The notes: generated from the letters alone by a model not told the origin. 64,000 bases of DNA from an uncultured Eubacteriales bacterium (GCA_900551325.1 URVM01000004.1:124001-188000), one strand, 5' to 3'. Shown: positions 51,111-60,923, counted from the stretch's first letter. Numbers and translations are program-made.

Positions 51111-52862
51111 TTAAGCTGCCACAATCCTCTCTATATCTCCATCTTCCAAGCTTTCTTTCTCAAGTAATTCCTGGGCTATCTCCTTAAGCTCATATTCATG
51201 AGTTCTAAGAAGTTCTACTACTTCCTTATAAAATCCGTCCATTTTTTCCTTACATTTTCTAAGGAGTTCTGGCTCTTTTCCATTCTCCCCTTCATAAAGT
51301 ACCTTTAAGTTAATAAGTCCATAGGACTCATCCATTCCATACTTAATCATATAGTCTTTTAGGTAAGCTGTAGCTTTTTCTATATCATTACTAGCACCTG
51401 TTGTAATATAATCTTTGCCGAGTGTCACTTCTTCTGCTGCTCTTCCAGCTAGTAAAATTTTGATTTGGTTAACTAAATCTTGCTTGTTCATATACAAGCT
51501 ATCTTTTGGAATACTCATACTAAAGCCTCCTGCACCTTTTACAGTAGGTACAATAGTGACTTTCATAATACGCTGTTCTGGAGCAATGAGTTTGGTGACA
51601 AGAGCATGGCCTGCTTCATGGCATGCGGTAATCTTACGGTCCTTGCTACTTATATAACTTGTATCTTTTTTCTCAGCTCCTGCAATTACTGTTGTAAAGG
51701 CTTTTTCAAAGTGTTCTTGTTCTAGATGGGTACAACCTAGTTTAGCTGCTAAAATAGCTGCTTCATTGACTAGATTTTCTAGCATAGCCCCTGTAAAGTA
51801 TACTGCTTGACGAGCTAGTTTATTAAGATCTACATTTTCACTAAGGGGTTTATCTTTTACATGAAGCCTTAGCATCATTTCTCTTGCATTTTGATCCGGA
51901 TAGCCTATTTCAATATGTCTATCAAAACGACCTGGACGAAGGAGCGCCTCGTCTAGTAGCTCAAGACGGTTAGTGGCTGCAATAACTACTATGCCACTGT
52001 CTTCTTTAAAACCTGACATTTCAGTAAGAAGCGCATTGAGTGTCTGATCCTTTTCTTCATTGCCTCCTGTAGGATTTAAACTACGTTTTTTCCCAATAGC
52101 ATCAATCTCATCTATAAAAATAACTGCCTTTTCATATTCTCGTGCTTCTTTAAAGAGTTCTCGTATACGACTTGCGCCAACACCTACATACATTTGTACA
52201 AAGTCTGAACCACTTAGTGAAAAGAAAGGTACCCCTGCTTCTTTTGCAATGGCTTTTGCCATGAGGGTTTTCCCTGTTCCTGGTGGTCCATAGAAAATAA
52301 GTCCTTTAGGCATTCTTGCACCAAAGTGAGCAAATTGTTTTGGTTCTTTTATAAAACTTACAATATCGGATACTTGTTCTTTTGCTTCTACGTTACCTGC
52401 AATTTGGTTAAAACCTATTTTAAGGGCCTCAGGCTCAATAGGCTTAATCCCGAGTGCCATAGGCTGTAACCCTCTTTGTCCTTTCATAGATTTAAATACA
52501 ATAAAGAAAATACCTAAGAAAATAGCACTTCCTACTAAAGTTTGTACCAAGTAAAAAGTCATATTTGTATTGCCTTCTTCAACTTTAATACCTTGAAGCA
52601 AAAGGTTTTCTTTAAAATCTAATGTTCTTGGATTCTCTGTTTTATACAGTGTATCTTCGTCTGCTACTTTAAAAGTTATTGTATCTCCTTCTCCTAAAGT
52701 AACTTGTTCAACTTGTCCATCCTCCACTTGTTTTAAAAACTGATTGTAATTTATATATTCACTTTCATTATTCTTATTAAAATATACACCTATTCCTAAT
52801 AGTATAAAAACACTTACTATAACTAGGGGCATAAACCATTTCTTATCTTTTATATTTTTCAT
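51111..52862 (-). CDS. ftsH: FtsH-type AAA metalloprotease
   Basis: A 583-residue membrane AAA protease. Two helices (about residues 10-27 and 103-123) flank the extracytoplasmic domain. AAA: Walker A GPPGTGKT (192-199), Walker B IFIDEIDA, second region of homology GRFDRHI. The zinc motif HEAGH is at 415-419. It degrades membrane and soluble proteins with ATP. The C-terminus is slightly short. The gene stands alone; it may be a second FtsH in the genome. It ends right beside repeat E. Confidence 0.92.
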   Translation of the reverse strand: MKNIKDKKWFMPLVIVSVFILLGIGVYFNKNNESEYINYNQFLKQVEDGQVEQVTLGEGDTITFKVADEDTLYKTENPRTLDFKENLLLQGIKVEEGNTNMTFYLVQTLVGSAIFLGIFFIVFKSMKGQRGLQPMALGIKPIEPEALKIGFNQIAGNVEAKEQVSDIVSFIKEPKQFAHFGARMPKGLIFYGPPGTGKTLMAKAIAKEAGVPFFSLSGSDFVQMYVGVGASRIRELFKEAREYEKAVIFIDEIDAIGKKRSLNPTGGNEEKDQTLNALLTEMSGFKEDSGIVVIAATNRLELLDEALLRPGRFDRHIEIGYPDQNAREMMLRLHVKDKPLSENVDLNKLARQAVYFTGAMLENLVNEAAILAAKLGCTHLEQEHFEKAFTTVIAGAEKKDTSYISSKDRKITACHEAGHALVTKLIAPEQRIMKVTIVPTVKGAGGFSMSIPKDSLYMNKQDLVNQIKILLAGRAAEEVTLGKDYITTGASNDIEKATAYLKDYMIKYGMDESYGLINLKVLYEGENGKEPELLRKCKEKMDGFYKEVVELLRTHEYELKEIAQELLEKESLEDGDIERIVAA

Positions 52863-52980
52863 CTTTTGTCCCCCTTCCCGTATAACTTATTTATATTTAC
52901 TTCCTCCTTTATTATAGAGCATTTATCATTTACTCTCATTAGTATGTCTTTGGAAATATTTATACCTATAGACTCGTAAA

Positions 52981-53047
52981 AAAATAAGTCACCTAGCTTA
53001 TCTTTGTCTGTACTTTTAAGACTAAGATTAATTAGGTGACTTATTTT
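52981..53047 (-). terminator. Terminator before ftsH
   Basis: A 15-bp outer stem AAAATAAGTCACCTA/TAGGTGACTTATTTT and a partly paired interior. It ends the upstream minus-strand gene. Confidence 0.8.
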
Positions 53048-53146
53048 ATCTATCTAGGATTTATAAATTATACTAGATAATTATATTTTAAATCTAATCT
53101 ATTTTTTGTGCTTTGTTATTTAAATTAATAATTTAATACACTGACT

Positions 53147-53307
53147 ATCTAATCTATCATGTGTTGCTTATCATTACTATAATTAATATCTAATTTATCA
53201 TCTGTTGCTTATTATTACTATGCTTATATCTAATTTATCATCTGTTGCTTATTATTACTATACTTATATCTAATTTATCATCTGTTGCTTATTATTACTA
53301 TACTTAA
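53147..53307 (-). repeat. Tandem repeat, four units of 40-41 bp
   Basis: Units begin at 53147, 53188, 53228 and 53268. The unit reads ATCTAATTTATCATCTGTTG then CTTATTATTACTATACTTAT. Units 2-4 are nearly identical; unit 1 has several changes, and a partial fifth follows. It lies just downstream of the stop of the membrane gene at 53316. Confidence 0.9.
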
Positions 53308-53315
53308 TATTTAAT

Positions 53316-53630
53316 CTATAATATAAATAATTGAATAAGACTTCCTACAGCAGAGATTGTTACAAGCCATTTAGCTGGTTGCTTGTATTTTTTAACCCAA
53401 GCAATAAGACCTATAATAGATAGAAATCCAACACTCCATGCTAATACAATTTGACCTACATAATTAGTTGGCAAACTTGTTGCTTCTAACCCAGCTATAC
53501 CTAGTCCTAAAAAGACTACAAAATAAAATAATGCTTTTTCTGTTTTAGGATTTTTGGCTAAGAATAAAAATGTTGTGCCTAAACCCACTGCCACTGTAAG
53601 TACTACAAATAAAATTAATAAACCTTCCAT
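53316..53630 (-). CDS. Small four-helix membrane protein, 104 aa
   Basis: A 104-residue hydrophobic protein with four predicted helices. The start ATG 53630 is eight bases after AAGGAGG; a longer frame to 53684 is not favoured. I do not recognise a family. It follows the VanRS-like pair by about 100 bases and could be its target. The tandem repeat lies in its 3' region. Confidence 0.68.
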   Translation of the reverse strand: MEGLLILFVVLTVAVGLGTTFLFLAKNPKTEKALFYFVVFLGLGIAGLEATSLPTNYVGQIVLAWSVGFLSIIGLIAWVKKYKQPAKWLVTISAVGSLIQLFIL

Positions 53631-53728
53631 AATCATATCCTCCTTTTTGAATCTCTTCATTGAATATGTTTTTATTATAACCATAACTTCTGTATTTTTT
53701 TATAACCTAATTCTGAAGAATTCTGAAG

Positions 53729-54775
53729 CTAAATAGGTATTTGTATTTCAATTTGATACTTTGCATCTAACAAGTCACTGCTCATGCTTCCCTTGTATTG
53801 ATTTACTATTTGTTTTATATTTTTCAAGCCAATACCGTAACTTTCCACCTCTTTGCTTTTCTTAGATTGAATGCTATTCGTTTGAATAAGCGTTAATCTA
53901 TTCTCTTTATGAGCTATGGTAAAAATAACTTGATTTGACTTGTCTGCGTACTTTATTATATTAGAACATAAATTATCAAATATACGTATTAAATCTTGGG
54001 GTGCAATACTAGTTTGAAATGGCTCTACTTCTTCCATTTGTACTACTATCTCAAATCCTTCGTCTTCTAAAATAGCTTCATATTCTTGCATAAGCTGTTC
54101 CATTAGCACTTTACCATTATAGGTTTCCTTCTCATTACTATCTCCTACGTGTTGCTGATTATCAAAGAGCATCTGTGTTAATTCCTTTATCTGATAAGCC
54201 TTACTTTGGATAATATTAATGTAGGCTTCCAGCTTTTCTTCACTATCATATTTTTTGTCTTTAATAAAATCCGTATAAGATATAATAGCTGTTAAAGGAG
54301 TTCTAATATCGTGAGACAAGGATCTCACCAGTTTCACTCTTTCTTCTTCTACTTTTTCTTCATTCCTTCTATAATCTTCTAATGTCTGGGCAAGTTTATT
54401 GAGATTATCAGCCAGCTCAGATAATTCATCTTCTTTTTCTACGACTATTCTATAGGATAAATTCCCACCTTCAAGCTGTCCAATGGCCTTATTAATTTCT
54501 AATATATAGCTTAACTTTTGCCCAATTAAATATAAAAACATAGCTAAAAACACAACTACCGCTCCAAGCAGGCAGCTAATCTCTATTACCTGTACAACTT
54601 GATAATCTATATCCCCATAATTCCCTTTAAAGGCAAGATTTTGTGCTACACCATAAGAGGTTGTATATAAAAATCCAAAACTAAAAACCGCAATGGTTAG
54701 AGAAAGTATAAGATGGCCTACTAATCCTAATGCTAATTTAGGAATTTTATATTTCTTAATTAATGTTTTAATCAA
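53729..54775 (-). CDS. Sensor histidine kinase, VanS-like
   Basis: A 348-residue kinase: two membrane helices (about residues 15-35 and 65-88), HAMP, HisKA with SLSHDIRTPLTAII and HATPase (NLCSNIIKYAD and SYGIGLKNIK). I place the start at TTG 54775, preceded by AAAGGGG, so it overlaps the regulator stop by 8 bases; the ATG at 54835 would need a 68-base overlap. It belongs to the VanS/PhoR type; no vancomycin-resistance gene is nearby. Confidence 0.85.
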   Translation of the reverse strand: MIKTLIKKYKIPKLALGLVGHLILSLTIAVFSFGFLYTTSYGVAQNLAFKGNYGDIDYQVVQVIEISCLLGAVVVFLAMFLYLIGQKLSYILEINKAIGQLEGGNLSYRIVVEKEDELSELADNLNKLAQTLEDYRRNEEKVEEERVKLVRSLSHDIRTPLTAIISYTDFIKDKKYDSEEKLEAYINIIQSKAYQIKELTQMLFDNQQHVGDSNEKETYNGKVLMEQLMQEYEAILEDEGFEIVVQMEEVEPFQTSIAPQDLIRIFDNLCSNIIKYADKSNQVIFTIAHKENRLTLIQTNSIQSKKSKEVESYGIGLKNIKQIVNQYKGSMSSDLLDAKYQIEIQIPI

Positions 54776-55457
54776 TATAATACCCCTTTCCCCATGCTGT
54801 TTTAATATACTGTGGATTTTTATTGTCTTTTTCAATTTTCTTTCTAAGATTTTTCACATGAACCATCACTGCATTATCCCCTACAATCTCTTCTTGCCAT
54901 ACACTCTCAAAAATATGCTCTATAGAAAATATTTGCTTTCGGTGGGTAATTAATAATTCTAAAATTTTATATTCTGTATGGGTGAGTATAATGTGTTCAC
55001 CACCTCTTATAACACTTTGGGTGTCAAGATCTACAGATAGTTCCCCTACAATAATCTTATTTGACTGGTTTATAACTTGAGGTTGATAAATATGATACCT
55101 TCTAAGTAATGCTTTTACCCTTAAAAGTAATTCTGAATTTGAAAAAGGTTTTGTAATATAATCATCGCCACCTGCTGAAAATCCCATAGTCTTATCTGAG
55201 TCTTGAGAATAAGCTGTTAAAAATAAAATAGGTGCAAAGGTAGTTTTTCTGATTTCAGTAGCCACTATAAACCCTGACTTCTTAGGCATATTCACATCTA
55301 AAATAATTAAATCTATCTGTTCATTTACTAAGTTTAAGGCTTCTTCTCCATCACTTGCCATAACCACTTCAAAACCTTCTCCACTTAGTAAAATATTTAA
55401 TATCTCTCTAATTTCTAAATCATCATCTGCTACTAAAATTTTCTTTTTTCTATCCAT
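54768..55457 (-). CDS. OmpR-family response regulator, VanR-like
   Basis: A 229-residue regulator with phospho-acceptor Asp54 (IILDVNMPKK) and a C-terminal winged helix (LTHTEYKILELLITH and NAVMVHVKNLRKKI). It is coupled to the kinase. Targets are unknown; the four-helix gene downstream is one candidate. Confidence 0.92.
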   Translation of the reverse strand: MDRKKKILVADDDLEIREILNILLSGEGFEVVMASDGEEALNLVNEQIDLIILDVNMPKKSGFIVATEIRKTTFAPILFLTAYSQDSDKTMGFSAGGDDYITKPFSNSELLLRVKALLRRYHIYQPQVINQSNKIIVGELSVDLDTQSVIRGGEHIILTHTEYKILELLITHRKQIFSIEHIFESVWQEEIVGDNAVMVHVKNLRKKIEKDNKNPQYIKTAWGKGYYID

Positions 55458-55542
55458 CTTTTCTTCCTTTCCTTTATCACATCTTATAATTTATTATACC
55501 TTAGAATATCTCTTTTCTTCTATATCTTCTATTATAAATCAA

Positions 55543-55587
55543 AAAAGTCCATTTGATTACCTATAGGGGGCAATCAAATGGACTTTT
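55543..55587 (-). terminator. Terminator, 16-bp stem
   Basis: 55543-55558 pairs with 55572-55587, perfect, with a T-run on the minus strand. It lies just upstream of the response-regulator gene. Confidence 0.82.
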
Positions 55588-55692
55588 AAATCATTTAATT
55601 TCTATGTACTTAATAATTGAATTTCTAATTACTAATTATTTAATCATTAGTATATTTATGAAAATTTATTAGATATAATTTTGAACATGAAA

Positions 55693-55721
55693 AAAGGAAA
55701 AGACAACGGGTCTTTTCCTTT
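55693..55721 (-). terminator. Terminator, 12-bp stem
   Basis: 55693-55704 pairs with 55710-55721; loop of five bases; T-run on the minus strand only. It ends transcription from the dehydratase genes or from a small RNA. Confidence 0.82.
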
Positions 55722-56021
55722 GAGAGAAGGTATTTTATTCTAGGGGTAGCAAATAATATTTTATTTGCTGTAACATCTGGGGGAAGTTACATCCTTATTA
55801 TAGCAACGGATCCCTTGAAAGTGTGCCCTAACATTTTATGAATCTCATCTATTTTTTGTTAATATTGCCCATCCCCTCTATTTTACTAGGCAATCTGTTA
55901 AATTGAACTTTGTATTTCACATTTTCTCTTATAAAAGTTGCTTATTACCTTGTTTAAGTTTTTATACTTCAAATTAACTTTCGTCATTATGACACTTTTA
56001 CTAGTAATGTTTTGCCTATGA

Positions 56022-57263
56022 CTAGGCATTTTTTAGTACAATATTTTCCATACCTGTGGCTAACATTAACTTCAAACGGTTTTCTTGATTAACTTTTGCA
56101 CTAGATGGATCATAGTCAATGGCTACAATATTAGAATTTGGATAACGCTCCTTAATTTTACGTATCATCCCTTTACCTACAATATGATTCGGTAAACAGC
56201 CAAAAGGTTGTGCACATACTACATTAGCTACACCACTTTCTATAAGCTCTAATATTTCTGCTGTTAAAAGCCAGCCTTCACCCATTTTAATTCCAAGTCC
56301 CATAAAATCTTTTGCTAGCTCTTTTACTTTACTAAAATCAGTAGGTGGACGGAAGGTACTATATTGTTTAATACAATGAATCATATTTTGCTGCATATGG
56401 TGCAATGTATGATAGCCCACTTGGGATAGGAGGGTTCCAAAACTTTTATGTCCATAAAGTTCTTTGTCTACTTGTTTGTTTGAGAAGCAATACATCATAA
56501 AGTCTGCCACACCAGACATAACCACTTCTGCCCCTTCCAGGATAAGAAAGTCTTCTAAATGATTATTTCCCATTGGAGCATATTTCACATAAATTTCACC
56601 TACAATACCTACTTTTACTCTCTCTACCACTTTCTTAGGTATATCATCAAAGGTTTTAAGAATCTTTCTATACATCTTTTTAGTATTTAGAAATTCTGGT
56701 GTATGAGATAAGTCTGCTAATTGTTCTACCCAATAATCTATTACAGCCTGTGTTGTGCCCTTTACTTTTTCATAAGGTTTACACTGATTACTCACCCACA
56801 TAATAAGATCACCATAAAACATAGCAAGGATACACTTTCCTATAAGAGGCAGTGTAAGTTTAAACCCTGGATGTTTTTCAAGCCCACTCATATTTACAGA
56901 TATAACCGGTACATCTTCATAGCCACTATTTTTTAGTGCTTTTCTAAGAAGGTGAATATAATTAGAGGCCCTACAGCCTCCTCCTGTTTGAGTAATCATT
57001 AGAGCTGTTTTATGTGGGTCATATTTGCCACTTTTTAAGGCTGCCATTAGTTGACCAATAACAATAATAGCTGGATAACAAAGGTCATTATGAACGTTTT
57101 TAAGTCCTTCCGTAATCATATCCTTTGTATCCCCTTGATAAAAGTCTAAGTGGTAACCGTACTGGCCTAATACTTTTTGTATAATACCAAAATGTATAGG
57201 TAACATAGTAGGCGCAATAATGGTATAATCTTTTTTCATTTCTTTTGTAAAGTATTTAGGCAT
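56022..57263 (-). CDS. HgdB-like 2-hydroxyacyl-CoA dehydratase-type subunit
   Basis: A 413-residue protein related to the 2-hydroxyglutaryl-CoA dehydratase (HgdB/DUF2229) group, with conserved cysteines in YPAIIVIGQ- and ITQTGGGCRASNYIHLL-like segments and CAQPFGCLPNHI. It is the partner of the activase upstream. I use ATG 57263, which follows AAGGAGG; the longer reading from 57305 lies inside the activase gene. Genes overlap by 8 bases. The substrate is unknown. Confidence 0.85.
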   Translation of the reverse strand: MPKYFTKEMKKDYTIIAPTMLPIHFGIIQKVLGQYGYHLDFYQGDTKDMITEGLKNVHNDLCYPAIIVIGQLMAALKSGKYDPHKTALMITQTGGGCRASNYIHLLRKALKNSGYEDVPVISVNMSGLEKHPGFKLTLPLIGKCILAMFYGDLIMWVSNQCKPYEKVKGTTQAVIDYWVEQLADLSHTPEFLNTKKMYRKILKTFDDIPKKVVERVKVGIVGEIYVKYAPMGNNHLEDFLILEGAEVVMSGVADFMMYCFSNKQVDKELYGHKSFGTLLSQVGYHTLHHMQQNMIHCIKQYSTFRPPTDFSKVKELAKDFMGLGIKMGEGWLLTAEILELIESGVANVVCAQPFGCLPNHIVGKGMIRKIKERYPNSNIVAIDYDPSSAKVNQENRLKLMLATGMENIVLKNA

Positions 57264-60207
57264 GGCTACTCTCCTCCTTACCCCTTTCTCCAATAGATTT
57301 AGCAAACATACTTCTAATTCTAATTTTGGCAGCTCCTAGATTACTTGTTTCATCAATCTTAAGCTGTGTATAAAGTCTACCTTTGCTTGCTAAAATTTCA
57401 CTTATTTCATCTGATGTAATGGCATCTGTACCACATCCAAAAGAAACAAGTTGGATAAAGTCTATATCCATACTCTTTAAACTTTCGTAAGCTGCGCTAT
57501 AAAGCCTTGCTTGATAAGTCCACTGGTTAAGCACATTTACTTTTGGCTTATATCTTTTGCTGTATATACCATCTTCACTTAGAACAACACTGCCTAATTG
57601 ATTGATAAGGGTATCAATACCATGATTAATTTCAGGATCAATGTGGTAAGGTCTACCTGCTAAAACAACAATAGGTTTATTATGTTCTCTTGCATAATCT
57701 ATAGCACGTCTTGTTTCTTCCCTAATAGCTTGCCTATAAGTCTCTAAAGCTTTATACCCTTCCTTTATGCCTTGTTTCACATCTCTTAGATGAATGTCCT
57801 CAAAATGTTCTTTAAGTGAATGATACACTGTTTTAATTAATCCTTTTTCTTCATTCAAATCCACATAAGGCATCAGAAATGGTTTATTTTTAAGCCCTTC
57901 TATATTAGCTTTTAATACTTCAGGATAGTAAGCGACAATTGGACAGTTAAAACAATTATCAGAAATCCCTTCATTTAAATTGTAACTCATACAAGGATAG
58001 AAAATAGCATCTACACCTTGTTCTAATAAGCTTTCAATATGTCCATGAGTAAGCTTTGCTGGATAGCATACTGTATCAGAAGGTATAGAGTATTCTCCTT
58101 TACGATAAATCTTTTTATTAGAAGGTGCTGATAAAGCCACCTTAAAACCTAAATGGCTAAAGAAAGTACTCCAAAATGGTAAAAGTTCATAAAAGTTTAA
58201 AACAAGTGGTAAGCCTATAGTTTCTTTTCTTTTTCCTTCCTGCTTATACATACCTCGAAGCTTTTCATACTTAAAGGCATAAAGATTAGGAAGCTTTTCA
58301 CTCATTTTACCAATAGGTCGCTCACATCTATTACCGGATATGTATTTTTCTTTATCACCAAAATAATTAACAATCAGATTGCAATGGTTTGTACACAATT
58401 TGCACCTTGTCATCTTAGACATATGCCTAAAGTTAAGTAGGTTTTCTTTACTTATAAGGCTTGATTCTTCTCCTATATTTTCTTTTGCATAGAGAGCTAC
58501 ACCAAAAGCCCCCATTAAGCCTGATATATTAGGACGTACCGTTTCCTTTCCTAGCTCCATTTCTAAGCTTCTTAAAATGGCATCATTTAAAAGGGTACCA
58601 CCTTGTACCACAATGTGTTCACCTAGCTCTTCTATATTATTAGTTCGAATCACTTTATAAAGTGCATTTTTAACAACACTTATAGCAAGTCCTGCAGATA
58701 CATCTTCTATAGATGCACCTTCTTTTTGAGCTTCTTTTACAGAGGAGTTCATAAAAACTGTACACCTAGAACCTAAGTCAACTGGATTTTTAGCAAAGAG
58801 AGCTATTTTAGCAAATTCTTTTACATCATAACCCATTTGCATGGCAAAAGTTTCTATAAAAGAGCCACATCCTGAAGAACATGCTTCATTAAGCATAATA
58901 CTTTGAATACGCCCACCTTCTACTTTAAAGCATTTAATATCTTGTCCGCCTATATCTAGTATAAAACTTACACGAGGCTCAAAATAATGAGCTGCGCTAA
59001 AGTGAGCTAGGGTTTCAACAATTCCAAAATCCATTTTAAATGCATTTGTAATTAATTCTTCCCCATAGCCTGTTACACCACTAGCGCAGATTTCTATACG
59101 TCCTTCACATATTTCATAAAGGTTTAAAAGTTGTTCTCTTACAATCTCTACAGGATTGCCTTCATTAGATGCATAAAACTCAAAGAGTATTTCTTCTTGT
59201 TCACCTATTAATACCATCTTTGTTGTTGTACTACCTGCATCTACTCCAAGATAAGCCTTCCCACTGTATGTATTTATATCTATTTTCTTAAGCCTATAGG
59301 CATCATGTCTTCTTCTAAAAGTTTGGTAATCCTCTTCACTTTCAAATAAAGGCGATAAACGATTGACACTTACTTCTTCCTTATTCCCTTGTTCTAATAA
59401 ACTTTTAAATTCTTTAAGGGTGTATTGTTCTTTTGTATTTTGACTAAACTTAGCACAGCCTGTTGCCACAAAAAGTTGTCCATTTGGTGGGAATATAGCC
59501 TCCTCATCACTAAGCTTTAGATTTTCTTTAAAACATTTTTTAAGCCCCTCATAAAAATATAAGGGACCACCTAAAAACATAACTTTTCCTTGTATTTTTC
59601 TTCCCCCAGCAAGTCCTATAATAGTTTGACTTACTACAGCTTGAAAAATACTTGCACATATATCTTCTTTAGATGCCCCTTGATTTAGAAGTGGTTGTAT
59701 ATCTGACTTTGCAAAAACACCACATCTAGATGCAATAGGATAAATAGACTTATGTTCTAAACTTAACTGATCTAAAGTTTTGGTGTCTATATTCATTAAA
59801 GAGGCCATTTGATCGATAAAAGCTCCTGTTCCTCCTGCACATGTGGAATTCATTCTTTCTTCCATTCCACCTGTTAAGAAAATAATCTTAGCATCTTCAC
59901 CACCAAGCTCAATAACCACATCTACACCAGATTTCTCTTCCTTTACAAGATAAGCTGTAGCAAAAACTTCTTGTACAAAATGAATACCCGTCTTCTTTGC
60001 AAGACCATACCCCGCCGAGCCCGTAATGGCTACACGAATCGGTCCGTCCTGTATAAGTGGCACAATTTTATCTATCTCCTCTTGTAGCTTACTTAATATT
60101 TTCGAGTAATGTCTGTCATAACTTGAGTAGATGATTTTGTCACTCTCATCTAATACCACTACTTTCAAAGTTGTTGATCCTGCATCGATACCCATTCTAT
60201 AAATCAT
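57256..60207 (-). CDS. Fused 2-hydroxyacyl-CoA dehydratase activase (BcrAD/HgdC type)
   Basis: A 983-residue protein with two ASKHA ATPase modules: the first with DAGSTTLK (residues 8-15) and cluster Cys123/Cys162, the second with DAGSTTTK (323-330) and Cys443/Cys482. A C-terminal DUF2229-type region (about 640-905) follows. HgdC-type activases use ATP to drive an electron from a [4Fe-4S] cluster into a dehydratase. Fused double activases of this length occur in Clostridia; their physiological substrate is mostly unknown. The ATG follows GGAG. Confidence 0.88.
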   Translation of the reverse strand: MIYRMGIDAGSTTLKVVVLDESDKIIYSSYDRHYSKILSKLQEEIDKIVPLIQDGPIRVAITGSAGYGLAKKTGIHFVQEVFATAYLVKEEKSGVDVVIELGGEDAKIIFLTGGMEERMNSTCAGGTGAFIDQMASLMNIDTKTLDQLSLEHKSIYPIASRCGVFAKSDIQPLLNQGASKEDICASIFQAVVSQTIIGLAGGRKIQGKVMFLGGPLYFYEGLKKCFKENLKLSDEEAIFPPNGQLFVATGCAKFSQNTKEQYTLKEFKSLLEQGNKEEVSVNRLSPLFESEEDYQTFRRRHDAYRLKKIDINTYSGKAYLGVDAGSTTTKMVLIGEQEEILFEFYASNEGNPVEIVREQLLNLYEICEGRIEICASGVTGYGEELITNAFKMDFGIVETLAHFSAAHYFEPRVSFILDIGGQDIKCFKVEGGRIQSIMLNEACSSGCGSFIETFAMQMGYDVKEFAKIALFAKNPVDLGSRCTVFMNSSVKEAQKEGASIEDVSAGLAISVVKNALYKVIRTNNIEELGEHIVVQGGTLLNDAILRSLEMELGKETVRPNISGLMGAFGVALYAKENIGEESSLISKENLLNFRHMSKMTRCKLCTNHCNLIVNYFGDKEKYISGNRCERPIGKMSEKLPNLYAFKYEKLRGMYKQEGKRKETIGLPLVLNFYELLPFWSTFFSHLGFKVALSAPSNKKIYRKGEYSIPSDTVCYPAKLTHGHIESLLEQGVDAIFYPCMSYNLNEGISDNCFNCPIVAYYPEVLKANIEGLKNKPFLMPYVDLNEEKGLIKTVYHSLKEHFEDIHLRDVKQGIKEGYKALETYRQAIREETRRAIDYAREHNKPIVVLAGRPYHIDPEINHGIDTLINQLGSVVLSEDGIYSKRYKPKVNVLNQWTYQARLYSAAYESLKSMDIDFIQLVSFGCGTDAITSDEISEILASKGRLYTQLKIDETSNLGAAKIRIRSMFAKSIGERGKEESSHA

Positions 60208-60324
60208 CTTACTATCTCCTATCTTCTAAGATACCTTTATATTTTAGTACAACAATAATCTTTTTTCTATATTTATAATCTATTTTATTTATATTACAAT
60301 TATAGATTATTTATTAACTATAAA

Positions 60325-60365
60325 AAAATAAAGCCCCTTCTTATTAAAGAAGGTGGCTCTATTTT
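60325..60365 (-). terminator. Terminator after the 96-residue gene
   Basis: AAATA..AGCC..CTTCTT pairs with AGAAG..GGCT..TATTT around a short loop; it is 30 bases past the 96-residue gene's stop. Confidence 0.75.
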
Positions 60366-60398
60366 CTCATAGTTATTTACTCATAGTTATTTTAAGAA

Positions 60399-60689
60399 TT
60401 ATATACGGATTAATGTGTTAGTATCAGCTAAAATTTCATCTAAGCCTGCCATATGTGCAACGCCCCAGAAAGCATCTCTATGGAAAGTCATATAAAGAGC
60501 TTTTAATACAACAAGTACTTTTTTTGCTGGATAAATTTCATAAACTAATTCATCATTTACTTTGATTTTAATAAGCTTACTTGTTTTCTCTTTTGAAAAA
60601 ATCTCTTTATTATATTCTACTACTTCTCTTTCATCTGTTAAAAATGTTGCAAAATCATCTCTGCTAGTAACTTCTTGAACAGCTCTCAT
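60399..60689 (-). CDS. Hypothetical protein, 96 aa
   Basis: I do not recognise this protein. It is soluble and mixed-charge, with an N-terminal RAVQEVTSRDDFATFLTDER and a hydrophobic C-terminal half (VLVVLKALYMTFHRDAFWG). A weak AAGGTAGG site precedes the ATG. It stands between two terminators, so it has its own transcript. Confidence 0.6.
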   Translation of the reverse strand: MRAVQEVTSRDDFATFLTDEREVVEYNKEIFSKEKTSKLIKIKVNDELVYEIYPAKKVLVVLKALYMTFHRDAFWGVAHMAGLDEILADTNTLIRI

Positions 60690-60872
60690 TTTATATTACC
60701 TACCTTTTATTTTTCCTTTTTTAATTTCCTCTTTTACTTAAATTGTTTTCCTTGTATACAGTATACGCTTTATTAAAATCATTATATAACTATTTTTTTC
60801 AGATTTCAAGTATATAGTTTAAATTTTTTTCACAAAGATAAAAATTTCTCATTTAGTACATGTAAATAATAA

Positions 60873-60920
60873 AAAGAATCTCAAAATCATGCTTATTAGA
60901 GTAAGATTTTGAGACTCTTT
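60873..60920 (-). terminator. Terminator after the CotH gene
   Basis: AAAGA and TCTCAAAATC pair with GATTTTGAGA and TCTTT around a 16-base loop, three bases past the CotH stop. Confidence 0.85.
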
Positions 60921-60923
60921 CTA

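Larger units (their letters stand above)
52863..53315. other. AT-rich gap with a terminator and a 40-bp tandem repeat
   Basis: Between ftsH and the 104-residue membrane gene lie a -10-like TATAAT on the minus strand near 52910, a long hairpin (52981-53047) and a tandem repeat (53147-53307). No gene is visible. Confidence 0.65.
55458..56021. other. 564-base gap with two minus-strand terminators and hairpins
   Basis: A strong hairpin at 55543-55587 and another at 55693-55721 both precede T-runs on the minus strand. Upstream of the second lie two small hairpins (AGCAAATA/TATTTGCT and GTAAC/GTTAC) and a TATAAT-like box near 55797-55803. Either this is a long 3' untranslated region of the dehydratase gene or a short RNA gene lies at about 55690-55795. 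I see no coding sequence. Confidence 0.55.

Noticed and set aside
53147..53307. Possible CRISPR array
   Set aside because: The 40-bp units follow each other directly with no unique spacers, and no cas gene is nearby. It is a plain tandem repeat.
53729..55457. Vancomycin-resistance VanRS system
   Set aside because: The two-component pair resembles VanR/VanS, but no vanH, vanA, vanX, vanY or vanZ gene is adjacent; it is only a family resemblance.
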